DNA of 64,000 nt, from contig NZ_JYLO01000002.1 in the NCBI RefSeq assembly GCF_001439845.1, positions 62,001 through 126,000 on the forward strand, read 5' to 3'. The position numbers were made by a program, and so were the translations under genes. The notes under the pieces were generated by a model, which was given only the letters and a program-made list of their open reading frames with translations, did no database searches and had not been told where the DNA came from. Origin of the DNA: Pseudomonas lactis. GTDB lineage: Bacteria > Pseudomonadota > Gammaproteobacteria > Pseudomonadales > Pseudomonadaceae. Positions 25,137-33,579 of the stretch are shown here, piece by piece. Each line of letters starts with the position of its first letter. The stretch's first letter is position 1.

Positions 25137-27124
25137 GCGCCGACCTCCTGCTGAGCAACGCTCAACGCGATCGCCACCGGCTGCACCCAAATCGAAACGT
25201 TGCTGAGCATGAACGTCTCACCGGCCTCGGATAGCAGCAGCGTCATGCCGAACACGTCGGCCATAGCCCTTGCCGCCGCGCGGGGCACAGCATTGCCGAT
25301 CCGCTCCCGGTGGTTGCCATCGTTGATGCCGTCGAGCCGGAATACCCCCGCCTGTTCGATCTTCCGAACCCGCTGCATACGCTCGATCTCATGGGCGGTT
25401 TGTGGATCTGCTGACCAGTGATCCTCCGGGTCAAATAGCGATTGCAGCGCGGCCAGCTCCAGCGTGGTGAACGGCCGATGCCAGGTGCCGTCCAGGCTAG
25501 TGATCATGCAGGTCATCCGGTCGTTGGGCGCCGGCATGCGCTGGTCTGCAACCGACCATCGCCCGTTGTCATGACACGCGCTGGCGGAAACGGCGCCGGC
25601 TGGAGTGTTGTACTCCACCACCCCGTAGTGCCCGCCGGTCAGGTAGGCATCGCCCTTGGTGCGCGACATGCCCGGGCGCGGGTCTGCGATCGACAACGCG
25701 CCGCTGGCAACCTGTTGCGAACCGGTCACGGTCTTGGCGTTATCGCACCAAGGCGTGATCCGCAGCTTTTGGGTGCTGGCGCTCGGATGCCAGTTTTTGT
25801 AAGCGGGATCAGCCACGGCGAAAGCGCCCTGCCCGGTGGTGCTGCCGGCGATCACGGTGCCGGCGGGCTTGCTGTAGTCGGTGACCAGGTATTTGCCAAA
25901 GCCTTTGGATGGCTGCCGAGGGTCGGCCACGGCCTGCCCGCCGGAACTGGGGCCGTGTCCAGCGGTGACGGTGCCAGCGGCTTGATCGTTGCGCACTACT
26001 CGGAAAACGTTGTTGTGGCGCTCGCCGCCCATGCGAGGGTCGGCAACGCTGAACGTGCCTTGCCCTGGGCTGCGTTGGCCGGTGACCACGCCGCAATGCC
26101 GGTCGTAGGGCAGCACGCCGTATTGGGTGTATTCAAACTTGCTGGTTGGCCGAGGGTCGGCGACCGAGAATTTCCCGTTGGTTGGGCTCGACCGCCCGGC
26201 AATTGTGCCGGCAGTGTCCTGCCATTCATGCACTCCCATGTAGCCGGCGCGGTATTCCGGCACGATCACGAAGTCACGCAGGTATCCGTCCTCGATCGCA
26301 AACCGGCTCAAGCTGCGCCAGTCCTTCCCGGCCTCCACCAGGGCCAGGCGTACCCACGTTTTCCACTGCAACGCAGGCACGCGATGCATCGGGCCGGCCT
26401 GGTCGATATCGCCGGCCAGAGGCATGCGGCTCAGCACATCACCGACAGCGCGCAGGCTGCGCTTTTCAGGTTCATACAAGAATGCTGGAACCTGTTCGAC
26501 GTGCCTGGCCACCAGCAAGAAACGCTTCCGGCTCTGTGCCAACCCACCAATCTCGCCACAGTCGTGGGTAGTTTCCGCAACCGCGTAACCGTAATGGCGG
26601 AGCAGTTTGGTGATTTGATCCAGCAGGTAGCGGCCACGGGTTGCCAGACGCGGTACGTTTTCGAACACGATCAACTTCACCGGTCTGTGCTTCCAGGCTT
26701 CGCACATCAGCCACACACAGCGCAACGTCAGTTCATTGAGCGCCCGGTACTTGGGCGTCTGGCTCATCGTTTCAGACAGCAGGCCCGAGGCCCCTTTGCA
26801 CGGGCTGCTGATGAACACGGCGTCCGGGTCTTCGTTGCCGGCGGCGCGGCGCAGATCCTCGGCGGTTGCCTCTTTCCATCCGGTGGGAGGCTGCTGGCCG
26901 TGGAAGGCTGTGAACTGCTCGCGGGTGAACAAATCCATCAGCGTGCCAGGTACGCCGGTCATCATCTGGAAGTCGCGCAGGCCAGCGGGGTCGACGTCGA
27001 CCCCGCCGAGACAGCGCCATTCTGCTTGCACTGGGCCCAGCACCGGTTTGGAGTCGCTGAATCCAGCGGCGCCGCTGCCCAGGCCGCAGCAGAGGTGGAA
27101 GTGGGTGAGGGTGCGTTTAAGCAT
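25133..27124 (-). CDS. DNA (cytosine-5-)-methyltransferase with six internal repeats
   Basis: A 663-residue C5-cytosine methyltransferase. Motif I is HLCCGLGSGAAGF (10-22), the catalytic motif IV is FISSPCKGASG with C109, the ENV motif is VFENVPRL (153-160), QSRKRF is at 197-202, and C-terminal motif X is RIGNAVPRAAARAMADVFG (608-626). Residues 295-530 contain six tandem copies of a 35-45 residue unit of the form AGTVTAG...GxFxVADPR, resembling the segment that normally occurs once before the final RPFTTLELAALQ block. It probably protects phage DNA from host restriction. A 34-codon upstream extension overlaps the DUF2528 gene and is rejected. Confidence 0.93.
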   Translation of the reverse strand: MLKRTLTHFHLCCGLGSGAAGFSDSKPVLGPVQAEWRCLGGVDVDPAGLRDFQMMTGVPGTLMDLFTREQFTAFHGQQPPTGWKEATAEDLRRAAGNEDPDAVFISSPCKGASGLLSETMSQTPKYRALNELTLRCVWLMCEAWKHRPVKLIVFENVPRLATRGRYLLDQITKLLRHYGYAVAETTHDCGEIGGLAQSRKRFLLVARHVEQVPAFLYEPEKRSLRAVGDVLSRMPLAGDIDQAGPMHRVPALQWKTWVRLALVEAGKDWRSLSRFAIEDGYLRDFVIVPEYRAGYMGVHEWQDTAGTIAGRSSPTNGKFSVADPRPTSKFEYTQYGVLPYDRHCGVVTGQRSPGQGTFSVADPRMGGERHNNVFRVVRNDQAAGTVTAGHGPSSGGQAVADPRQPSKGFGKYLVTDYSKPAGTVIAGSTTGQGAFAVADPAYKNWHPSASTQKLRITPWCDNAKTVTGSQQVASGALSIADPRPGMSRTKGDAYLTGGHYGVVEYNTPAGAVSASACHDNGRWSVADQRMPAPNDRMTCMITSLDGTWHRPFTTLELAALQSLFDPEDHWSADPQTAHEIERMQRVRKIEQAGVFRLDGINDGNHRERIGNAVPRAAARAMADVFGMTLLLSEAGETFMLSNVSIWVQPVAIALSVAQQEVGA

Positions 27125-27584
27125 TGGACACCTCCTCCAGTTCGACGTCGTCGTAACCTGGTGCGTCCACATCAGCCGCGATAACACGAATTCCGCAAAA
27201 GCCGTATGGCCCATGGTCAGTGCCACCCCAACCTTCTTCGATGTGAAGGTCTTGGGTCCAAAAGTGTCCAGGATTATCGCCCGTCAGACAGTTTTTGGAG
27301 GTGATGCTGAAGCTGGCTCCACCTTCGCTCAGCATCCGATAGATCATCGTTTGGCCGAACAGGCGAATAACGGTACGGACAATATCGCCGTTTTCAGCGG
27401 AAAGCCGTTCAGCAGCATTCGACCAAAAGCCATTGATCAACGAAGCGGTTTCCTCAGTCAGAACGTCGTGATTCACCTCAAGAGTGACTTCGTATTCCTT
27501 CCACGTTTCCTTGACCAGGTATCGCTTGATATTCGGTTGGGTGCTAGCCTCTACGGCGCTGCTGCTTGGGGTCTGTGCTTGCAT
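27117..27584 (-). CDS. DUF2528-like phage protein
   Basis: A 155-residue phage protein. KRYLVKETWKEYEVTLEVNH followed by a Leu/Thr-rich helix (VLTEETASLINGFW) matches what I recall of the DUF2528 family, found in Pseudomonas phage early operons. A conserved-looking C-terminal DVDAPGYDDVELEEV is acidic. Function unknown. Its stop overlaps the dcm start by 8 nt. Confidence 0.75.
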   Translation of the reverse strand: MQAQTPSSSAVEASTQPNIKRYLVKETWKEYEVTLEVNHDVLTEETASLINGFWSNAAERLSAENGDIVRTVIRLFGQTMIYRMLSEGGASFSITSKNCLTGDNPGHFWTQDLHIEEGWGGTDHGPYGFCGIRVIAADVDAPGYDDVELEEVSNA

Positions 27585-27642
27585 GGTGCTGCTCCTTGGT
27601 AGTGGTAGGTGTCGGGGAGTTGGCGCTCCTCGACACCATCTT

Positions 27643-27855
27643 TCAGGCCGGTTTGGCCTGGTCTTTCGTGATGAGTGCTATGACTTCGTCTTTATCCTTC
27701 GCGTAAGCGAAGGGCAGTTCGCCCCCTGGGCGAGTGATGGGGTATCGCGACTCTGGTAACCGGCACAACGCGACGGTGTAGCCGCTGTCGGTCAACCAGC
27801 AGTTCTGCTGGGCTTGCCCGTCCCTGTTGCGTTTCGGCGCCCATTTCATGCCCAT
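27643..27855 (-). CDS. Phage hypothetical protein
   Basis: A 70-residue protein beginning MGMKWAPKRNRDGQAQQNCW, with no recognised domain. It overlaps the gene upstream by 10 nt. A GGTGTCG ... CGACACC hairpin follows at about 27607-27639, before the DUF2528 gene, without a U-run, so it is more likely an RNA-processing or regulatory stem than a terminator. Confidence 0.6.
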   Translation of the reverse strand: MGMKWAPKRNRDGQAQQNCWLTDSGYTVALCRLPESRYPITRPGGELPFAYAKDKDEVIALITKDQAKPA

Positions 27856-28193
27856 GTCCCTATCAGTTCTTCCCAGATGGCATCGCCGTCGGGGAGGTAC
27901 GTGTGCACCTCTTGCTCTGGCGAGTAGTCCAGTTGCAGCACCGCCAGGCAGTCATCGAACAGTGCGGTGTCGAGGCCGCGCAGGCTGGTGAGCACGAAGG
28001 GGTAGTCGTGGCCGTTGTAGAGCCCGAGCAGGAAGCGGCCGATCACTGCGCTCTGGCCTGTATCGCGCTGGGCGACAGGGACCAGACGGTTAAGTGCCTC
28101 GATACCGGCTTTACGGATGGCGGGGCGCTTGGCTTCGAACTCTTGCAACTGCTGAAACCAGTTGGGTTGCGGTTGTTGGGCAGGCGTATTCAT
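27846..28193 (-). CDS. DUF7673-like phage protein
   Basis: A 115-residue protein. The central block ALNRLVPVAQRDTGQSAVIG followed by FLLGLYNGHDYPF and DDCLAVLQLDYS resembles a conserved family of phage and mobile-element proteins that I associate with DUF7673. No activity is known. The ATG at 28193 has GAAAGGAG upstream; the longer frame to 28274 overlaps the helicase gene. Confidence 0.7.
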   Translation of the reverse strand: MNTPAQQPQPNWFQQLQEFEAKRPAIRKAGIEALNRLVPVAQRDTGQSAVIGRFLLGLYNGHDYPFVLTSLRGLDTALFDDCLAVLQLDYSPEQEVHTYLPDGDAIWEELIGTWA

Positions 28194-28218
28194 GCGGGTT
28201 CTCCTTTCGAAGGCCTGA

Positions 28219-29076
28219 TCAATAAGGAATGGTGTCGAGGAAAGCGATGTCGTGAACCACCTTGCGGGCTTCAAGCTGGACGTCCTGCGGGATCGCGAGA
28301 AGAGAGCAAAGCAGGTTGAGCAGAGCGAGCATTTGCGCGCAGTTGAGTGCGGTGCGCGCGTTCAGGCCTGGCCCGTATTTGTGCATTAGCTGCCCCTGGT
28401 AGCCGGGCAAACAAACTTTAATGGTGCTGGAAATCCAGTCTTCTGCCTGAGCCACCTTGATACCGAATGCACTTGCCTCGTCTGCGTTGAGGTCGCCAAT
28501 AGCCTCGGGCCGGATTCTGGGCGTATGGGCGTCGGCTCCTGAAAGATCGACCACAACCATTCGACTGCGGACCGCCTCACTGCACTCCAACGGTTGGTTT
28601 GCAGTGATCACGAGAGCACCCTTGAAGGTCACGCGCTGGGTCCGATCACCTCCCTCCTGGTTGATGACGTCGCCGGAGCTATAGAGCGGCTTCAGTTCAT
28701 CCCAATCAAAGGGTTGTTCTGGCTCACCGTGGTGTTCGCAAATATCAAAGGGTTGTTCTGGCTCACCGTGGTGTTCGCAAATGACGATCGGCCGTTCTGC
28801 GTTGGCGTAGATGCGAGCCCGTGCGGCCTGGGTAGCGTGGGACAGCGAATGTGCATAAGGGGCTTGGCCGTTCAACTTTTGCAGGTACTCCAGCATCAGC
28901 GACTTACCGCTGCCGGCGGCGCCGTTGATCTGAAGGAACGGGAAGCTGTTCTGGTCTTCACGAATACGGGCGGCATGCGCAGCCCCCATCCACCAGGCCA
29001 AAGCAACTACCCCTCTGGCGCCGAAGTAGGCGACAAAATCATTGAAGCGAATGGCTGATTTGAGTTCGTTTTGCAT
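28219..29076 (-). CDS. Phage ATPase, paralogue of the primase helicase domain
   Basis: A 285-residue P-loop protein. Walker A is GAAGSGKS at 52-59, and the surrounding text (VVALAWWMGAAHAARIREDQ) closely parallels residues 545-570 of the upstream primase-helicase. It is a separate second copy of the ATPase module. It carries a perfect 13-residue tandem duplication, ICEHHGEPEQPFD at 99-111 and again at 112-124, encoded by a 39-bp DNA repeat. The homologous position in the primase has a single WDELK-preceding segment, so the extra copy is an insertion close to the presumed Walker B region. It probably assists replication. Confidence 0.8.
   Translation of the reverse strand: MQNELKSAIRFNDFVAYFGARGVVALAWWMGAAHAARIREDQNSFPFLQINGAAGSGKSLMLEYLQKLNGQAPYAHSLSHATQAARARIYANAERPIVICEHHGEPEQPFDICEHHGEPEQPFDWDELKPLYSSGDVINQEGGDRTQRVTFKGALVITANQPLECSEAVRSRMVVVDLSGADAHTPRIRPEAIGDLNADEASAFGIKVAQAEDWISSTIKVCLPGYQGQLMHKYGPGLNARTALNCAQMLALLNLLCSLLAIPQDVQLEARKVVHDIAFLDTIPY
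28705..28782. repeat. Perfect 39-bp tandem duplication
   Basis: Two identical adjacent 39-bp units, 28705-28743 and 28744-28782, begin ATCAAAGGGTTGTTCTGG. The length is a multiple of 3, so the reading frame of the ATPase gene is kept. The perfect identity indicates recent origin by replication slippage. Confidence 0.97.
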
Positions 29077-29101
29077 TGTGCTGCTCCTGTTGTTGCGGTG
29101 G

Positions 29102-31825
29102 TTACACGCCCTGGAATACCCAGCAGCGAATGGTTTTCGGTTTGTCGAAGGCGTCGACCTGGCGCGCCGAGTTGACGGGCTTGTTCGACTCCAGAAACTT
29201 GGGTGACTTGCTGGTCTTGAGCAGGCGCTTCAGATCGCTCAGCGGGGGAACCTGCTGCCGCTTGTTGGCGGCCATCTCCACGAATTCGTTGAGGTTCACG
29301 GCGATCAGGCCGTCGCGCCGCGCATGGTTGAGCGCGCTTTTCTCGTCCATGCCATTGAGGAATTCGTACAGGTCCCAAAATTCGCGCACGGTCGGGTGGT
29401 CGGCGTTGATTGCCTGCTGCCGCTCCAGGGCCATACGGCTGATTTCGGCATGTGCGAGGGCCTTGCGACGCTCGCCGAGCGGCACGACCCCGGCCAGTGC
29501 ATCCACCAGGCTGCGCAGTTGGGCGTGATTTTTGGCTATACGCACAGTGCGCACGCCAGGCTGGGCCAGCAGCTCCTGCTCGTAGCCGGAGGTGTTTTCC
29601 TCCATCAGCCGCATGGTTTCAGCTTCACGTTGCAGCGCCTTGACCAGGAAGCCGCTGATGCTGTCCATCGGCATGCGCTCCAGTTGCTCGGCGTACTGCT
29701 TGGTTTCCGGGGTGTGGTGCTCGCGTGTCAGATGCACATGGCAGATACGCTGCAGGATCGGTTCCGAAGCGTTCACCGGGTTGTTCTGAGCGATCAGCAA
29801 GGCGGCGCGGAAGGGCGGTTCGTGGGTGTCGTTTCCGTTGTTTTTCACGCCCGTGGAGCGAACGCTGCGGCCGTTGTAGGCGGTTTTTAGTTCGTCCCAG
29901 TCGAAGTGCTTAACCGGCTGGCCTTCCTTCTGCTCGCGCTCGGACTCGATCAGCACCACCGGCAAGTTGCTGACCTGCGAGAAGTTACGCGCACGGCTTG
30001 CGGCCGTCGCTTTGGACGGGTCGAAGCCTTCGTAATCAGTACGCCCGACCGACTTCCACAGCAGCTCCACCAAGGTGGTTTTGCCCGAGCCAGCTTCACC
30101 CACCAGCTCCAGAAACATCAGTGACTTATGGATCTGGCGGATTTGCTCCGCGTGCAATGCGCCCAGCCACCAGGCGAGCACCACCAGGCCCTGTACGCCA
30201 AAGCAGCGCCAGTAGATGTCGAACCAACCCTCGTTGTAGGCATTGAGGTCGGTATTGATGTGCAACACAGGCGACTGGCTCTGCGACTTAATGCTCAGCT
30301 TGCCGAGGTCAAAGAAGTCTTCCTTGTTGCGCACCTGCACCTTGCCGCCGTGAAAGGCCAGGTCGTTGAAAACATAGGCACCATGGTCGCGGCTGTAGCC
30401 GATCCATTCGATGGTGTTGACGGTTTTCAGGCAGTCCAGCTGGGGCGCCAGAATTCGTTTCAGTTGCTGCGCACTGCCCTCAAACATCGCGCCGTTGGAG
30501 ACGTTCAGGAGACGATTCGCGAACTCAGGTGCTGACGTGAGTTGCTTGGCCGTGAACGTGCTTTTGATGGCCGGCCCCTGCGGGCGCTCGATACGGAAGT
30601 AGTACCAGGCTTCATCTGTCAGGTCGTTGCGCATGTAATACAGCGCCTGGAAATTGCAGTTGGCGATGCTGGTCACTGATCCGGATTGGCGCAGTGCCTT
30701 GTAGCGCTTTTGGTCGTCGTTGAGCAGTTGGTCCTCATGGCGGTCTGAACTCTCCAGATCGGCCATGGCACGGTCGTACCGCTCAAGGTCCAGCCGAAAC
30801 CAGTAAAGGCGCTTGCGGAAGGTGAAGTTGAATTCCTTGCGCTCGTCGCGCAGGTAAATGAGGAACCCCTTTTCTTCAGCCGAGTCAGCCAGCAGCAAAT
30901 CGCCGTGGTGACGGGCTTCGTCCAGATCCTGCTCGATCCGCTCGGCACGCTTGTCGTCGCCCTCGATCGGCTTCCACCGTAGGTGCAGGTCGTTCCAATC
31001 AACCTTTTTGCCATTGGGCTGTGGGATCACCGCAGCCTTGCAGGTGAAGCCCAGCTCGCGCGCTTCCTTCGCCCAGCGGCGCATGTTGGCCTTGGCGACG
31101 GGCTCGTTATCCAATGCCCACACAAGTACCGGCAAGCGCCTGTCGGCGTCGTGGCGCAGCTTGGCCAGGGCCTTGAGTGAGTCGATGGGGCAGGGAGCGC
31201 TGGACATCATCGACACGGCTGGCACTTCGTTGTGCACCAGTGCAATGGAGTCGAAAATTCCCTCTACTATGAACAGCTCGTCGACTTCCAGCAGGTCGAC
31301 GCTCGGCGGGCACCACCAGACGCCTTTGTAGCCGGACAAACCATCGCCGGTGGGGCGGAAGCGCGCTTTCATCTTGCCTAAGCGATCTGGCCGATCGATC
31401 AGCCGTTCCCAGTACCCACCCTTTTCCAGGGCGAAACGTACCGTGGCGCTGCCGATGTTTAGCCGGCCATCCCAGTAGTTTTCCTGGGTGAACCAACCGG
31501 CAATCAGCTCAAATTTGAAGCCCCGTGCAAATTCAAGGTATGCGCGTGCCGTGGCCTGGGGGTTGTCTGGCGTCGACGGGGCGGTCTTGCTCCAGTCGTT
31601 GAACAAGTCGTCGTAAACGTCCTTCACATGGACGCGGTGGTCGCACTTTTCCGGCCGTCCGCAGATCAGTGTCCAGGGCGAGTCGTAGAAGGTGTAGAGG
31701 GTCTTCTGGCCACAGGCAGGGCAAACACCCTTACGCATATATTCGGTGCCGCGCATGTGCTTGAGCTGGTAATCCCGCTCAATGCGTTGGATGACGTCGG
31801 CGCGCAGCCTTTCTTTCATTTCCAT
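29102..31825 (-). CDS. Phage primase-helicase (zinc finger, Toprim, P-loop ATPase)
   Basis: A 907-residue replication protein. The N-terminal zinc finger has C35, C38, C55 and C61 (CPAC ... ICGRPEKC). A Toprim region follows with LFIVEGIFDSIAL near 195-207 and VLVWALDNEPVAK near 236-248. The C-terminal half is a helicase-like ATPase with Walker A GEAGSGKT near 574-581. It is expected to synthesise primers and unwind DNA at the phage origin, replacing the P2 gpA rolling-circle system. The downstream gene is a paralogue of its ATPase half. Confidence 0.88.
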   Translation of the reverse strand: MEMKERLRADVIQRIERDYQLKHMRGTEYMRKGVCPACGQKTLYTFYDSPWTLICGRPEKCDHRVHVKDVYDDLFNDWSKTAPSTPDNPQATARAYLEFARGFKFELIAGWFTQENYWDGRLNIGSATVRFALEKGGYWERLIDRPDRLGKMKARFRPTGDGLSGYKGVWWCPPSVDLLEVDELFIVEGIFDSIALVHNEVPAVSMMSSAPCPIDSLKALAKLRHDADRRLPVLVWALDNEPVAKANMRRWAKEARELGFTCKAAVIPQPNGKKVDWNDLHLRWKPIEGDDKRAERIEQDLDEARHHGDLLLADSAEEKGFLIYLRDERKEFNFTFRKRLYWFRLDLERYDRAMADLESSDRHEDQLLNDDQKRYKALRQSGSVTSIANCNFQALYYMRNDLTDEAWYYFRIERPQGPAIKSTFTAKQLTSAPEFANRLLNVSNGAMFEGSAQQLKRILAPQLDCLKTVNTIEWIGYSRDHGAYVFNDLAFHGGKVQVRNKEDFFDLGKLSIKSQSQSPVLHINTDLNAYNEGWFDIYWRCFGVQGLVVLAWWLGALHAEQIRQIHKSLMFLELVGEAGSGKTTLVELLWKSVGRTDYEGFDPSKATAASRARNFSQVSNLPVVLIESEREQKEGQPVKHFDWDELKTAYNGRSVRSTGVKNNGNDTHEPPFRAALLIAQNNPVNASEPILQRICHVHLTREHHTPETKQYAEQLERMPMDSISGFLVKALQREAETMRLMEENTSGYEQELLAQPGVRTVRIAKNHAQLRSLVDALAGVVPLGERRKALAHAEISRMALERQQAINADHPTVREFWDLYEFLNGMDEKSALNHARRDGLIAVNLNEFVEMAANKRQQVPPLSDLKRLLKTSKSPKFLESNKPVNSARQVDAFDKPKTIRCWVFQGV

Positions 31826-31831
31826 CGTGGC

Positions 31832-32065
31832 TTACTTCGCTTCGTCGAGACTGTGTTTAAGGGCGCCCATCAGGCTTTTTCTTGCTGCCAACCCGGGGAA
31901 GGCCACCAGCAATGAGCCGTGCCGCAAACCCTCGGGGATCATGCGAAACCGATCGTCATACCAGTGCTCGTTGAGCTGCGCCGAGTACTGCGCGCGCAGG
32001 TCCTGTAGCAGGGCCTCTGCCTGGTCGCGGGGCAGTTTTGCGGTGATGGCGATGTCGATTTCCAT
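31832..32065 (-). CDS. Phage hypothetical protein
   Basis: A 77-residue protein beginning MEIDIAITAKLPRDQAEALL, with no recognised family. The ATG at 32065 has GAGGTGG upstream, which excludes the 10-codon extension. It lies 6 nt upstream of the primase gene, so the two are coupled. Confidence 0.65.
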   Translation of the reverse strand: MEIDIAITAKLPRDQAEALLQDLRAQYSAQLNEHWYDDRFRMIPEGLRHGSLLVAFPGLAARKSLMGALKHSLDEAK

Positions 32066-32141
32066 GGTCCACCTCGGATTGCGGGCAAAGCTCACCCAAA
32101 CCCATTGGGAATGGGGCAGGGCGGGGGGTTAAAAGGAAGCG

Positions 32142-32516
32142 TTACTGAGGGTGTGGCTTGTGTACGGCGTTGCGCTGGTCGAGCATTTTTTGCGGCAGAA
32201 AGCGAGCCGGAACTGGGAAGCGTTGATCTGCGAGAACGTCCACCAGGTGTACACGGGTGCTGTCAGCCCCGGTGGCCCAGTCGACGCCGATCCAACGACG
32301 CTTTTTGATCATTTGCAGTTCAGTCCAAGCGTTGTGAACAAGCTTTGGCGCCATGAACACCGGAACTTCCAACGCAAGTGTCAGGTGGCGAATGCAGCGA
32401 TCGAACAGCAAATCGGAATCCACCAGGTGTTCAGCCTCGTGGCGTTGCAGGTAAGCGAAAGCAGCTTGTTGCATGCTGCTGCGGTAGTCATGAGTCTGTT
32501 GATCGAGGTTCATCAC
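32142..32516 (-). CDS. Phage hypothetical protein
   Basis: A 124-residue, mostly helical protein (MMNLDQQTHDYRSSMQQAAF onward) without a recognised domain. It overlaps the ogr-like gene by 4 nt, so it belongs to the early operon. Confidence 0.65.
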   Translation of the reverse strand: MMNLDQQTHDYRSSMQQAAFAYLQRHEAEHLVDSDLLFDRCIRHLTLALEVPVFMAPKLVHNAWTELQMIKKRRWIGVDWATGADSTRVHLVDVLADQRFPVPARFLPQKMLDQRNAVHKPHPQ

Positions 32517-32809
32517 GCGCGCTCCATTTCCAGTTGGTCCAGCAGATCGGGTTGATCGTTTTTCGACTTGAGGTTCTGACGTGCAAGTAGCCGAACCTTT
32601 GTGGGAGCCGTGGGCAAAACCGTCAGGGGCCGCTCAATGCCGGACGGGCTGAGCTGATATTCCCAAACCAACGACCCGGAGAAGGTGGCACCGCACAGCA
32701 AGTTGGTGCATTCCGAGTACATCGAGCGGAAGCAAGGCGTCTGCCCCTCGGAGGTACGGATGCGCATAGAACTGTTGCAGCAAGGGCAGACGAGTTTGTA
32801 AGTACTCAC
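32513..32809 (-). CDS. ogr: Ogr/Delta-type zinc-finger late-transcription activator
   Basis: A 98-residue protein with the Ogr/Delta zinc finger: CPCC at residues 8-11 (C8, C11), then CFRSMYSECTNLLCGATFSG, giving the CxxC...CxnxxC pattern with the typical R-S motif. Ogr proteins of P2-like phages activate the late promoters by contacting the RNA polymerase alpha subunit. Three candidate target boxes are present at the P2-equivalent late promoters. Here the gene sits in the early operon between the CII-like gene and the primase, not after D as in P2. Confidence 0.88.
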   Translation of the reverse strand: MSTYKLVCPCCNSSMRIRTSEGQTPCFRSMYSECTNLLCGATFSGSLVWEYQLSPSGIERPLTVLPTAPTKVRLLARQNLKSKNDQPDLLDQLEMERA

Positions 32810-33279
32810 TAGACAGCTCCCTGGCTGTAAAGCTGGATAGTCGCGAACACCTCGGCGTAACGAGCCGACATGTAGGTGACCAGGGCGGCGATGATTGCGT
32901 CGGCCTCGCGCTTTTCGATGACTCCGTCATCCAGGGCCGCAGACATGATCTGGTCAACCCTGCCGCGCTTGGCCGAGGCTTTGAGCGAACGGGTGTACAG
33001 CTCAACGTTGTCCAGGGTTTCCGGGAGGCTCAGCGGTACGAACATGCCGCCGTACATTGAGGCGATGTAGTCCGGTAGGAAGGTGGTACCGGCAACCTTC
33101 TCCAGGCGGTGAATATGCTCGTCGGTCAGCGGGCGACTACCTGCATTTCCGTAGGCCTGGTTGTCGAACTTCTTAATCGGCATGCCGAGGTCTGCCGAGG
33201 CGTACGACCGACCGCCAGGGTAGGCACCGATCACGGCCATGACGACGCTTTTTCTGCTGTCTAGAACTGGGCGTTTCAT
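32809..33279 (-). CDS. YmfL/CII-like phage regulatory protein
   Basis: A 156-residue protein with an N-terminal helix-turn-helix-like region, MAVIGAYPGGRSYASADLGM, then PIKKFDNQAYGNAGSRPLT and FLPDYIASMYGGMFVPL, as in YmfL-like and phage CII-like regulators of Pseudomonas. It is the second gene of the early operon. Its stop overlaps the ogr start by 1 nt. It probably tunes the lysis-lysogeny decision or early replication. Confidence 0.78.
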   Translation of the reverse strand: MKRPVLDSRKSVVMAVIGAYPGGRSYASADLGMPIKKFDNQAYGNAGSRPLTDEHIHRLEKVAGTTFLPDYIASMYGGMFVPLSLPETLDNVELYTRSLKASAKRGRVDQIMSAALDDGVIEKREADAIIAALVTYMSARYAEVFATIQLYSQGAV

Positions 33280-33308
33280 CTTCTGGTATCCCCTTGGAGC
33301 CAGAGGCC

Positions 33309-33518
33309 CTAGTTTGTAATCACGCCGTCTTTGATCCCGAGCAATACCGCCGCCCGGTGTGCTTCGCCACGACGACCTTTCTTGCGGCCGTTAAGCAGGT
33401 CACTGACCAAATTTCTGTTCAACTCATATGTACGGCAGAACTCGGCAATGCTGACGCCCTTGCGGTCAAGAGCTGCGCGGGCTTGCTCGGGTGTCAGAGG
33501 GGCGGGCATAGTGTTCAT
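33309..33518 (-). CDS. Cro-like DNA-binding protein
   Basis: A 69-residue helix-turn-helix protein: KGVSIAEFCRTYELNRNLVS followed by the basic DLLNGRKKGRRGEAHRAAVL. The sharp turn and the GRRGEAH segment match a Pseudomonas phage Cro/antirepressor-like family. It is the first gene of the leftward early operon and diverges from the XRE repressor, so it occupies the Cro/Cox position. The start is MNTMPAP; the ATG at 33509 is an alternative. Confidence 0.75.
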   Translation of the reverse strand: MNTMPAPLTPEQARAALDRKGVSIAEFCRTYELNRNLVSDLLNGRKKGRRGEAHRAAVLLGIKDGVITN

Positions 33519-33546
33519 GTGTGTTCGTTCGTGTTTGTGTGAGGGC

Positions 33547-33579
33547 ATTTTTGAACAGAAAAATATACAAGTCAATAAG
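33547..33579. promoter_or_regulatory. Overlapping face-to-face promoters of the lysis-lysogeny switch
   Basis: Leftward: -35 TTGACT (33570-33575 on the minus strand), 17 bp, -10 AAAAAT (33547-33552). Rightward: -35 TTGAAC (33551-33556), 17 bp, -10 AATAAG (33574-33579). The two promoters overlap almost completely, so occupancy should be mutually exclusive. The adjacent GTTCGTTCGTGTTTGTGTG (33512-33540) has tandem GTTCGTGT-like units that could be operators. Weak -10 matches make this tentative. Confidence 0.4.

Noticed and set aside
25442..27184. 580-codon open frame antisense to the cytosine methyltransferase
   Set aside because: The methyltransferase frame has all catalytic motifs; the antisense product is low-complexity and lacks any domain.
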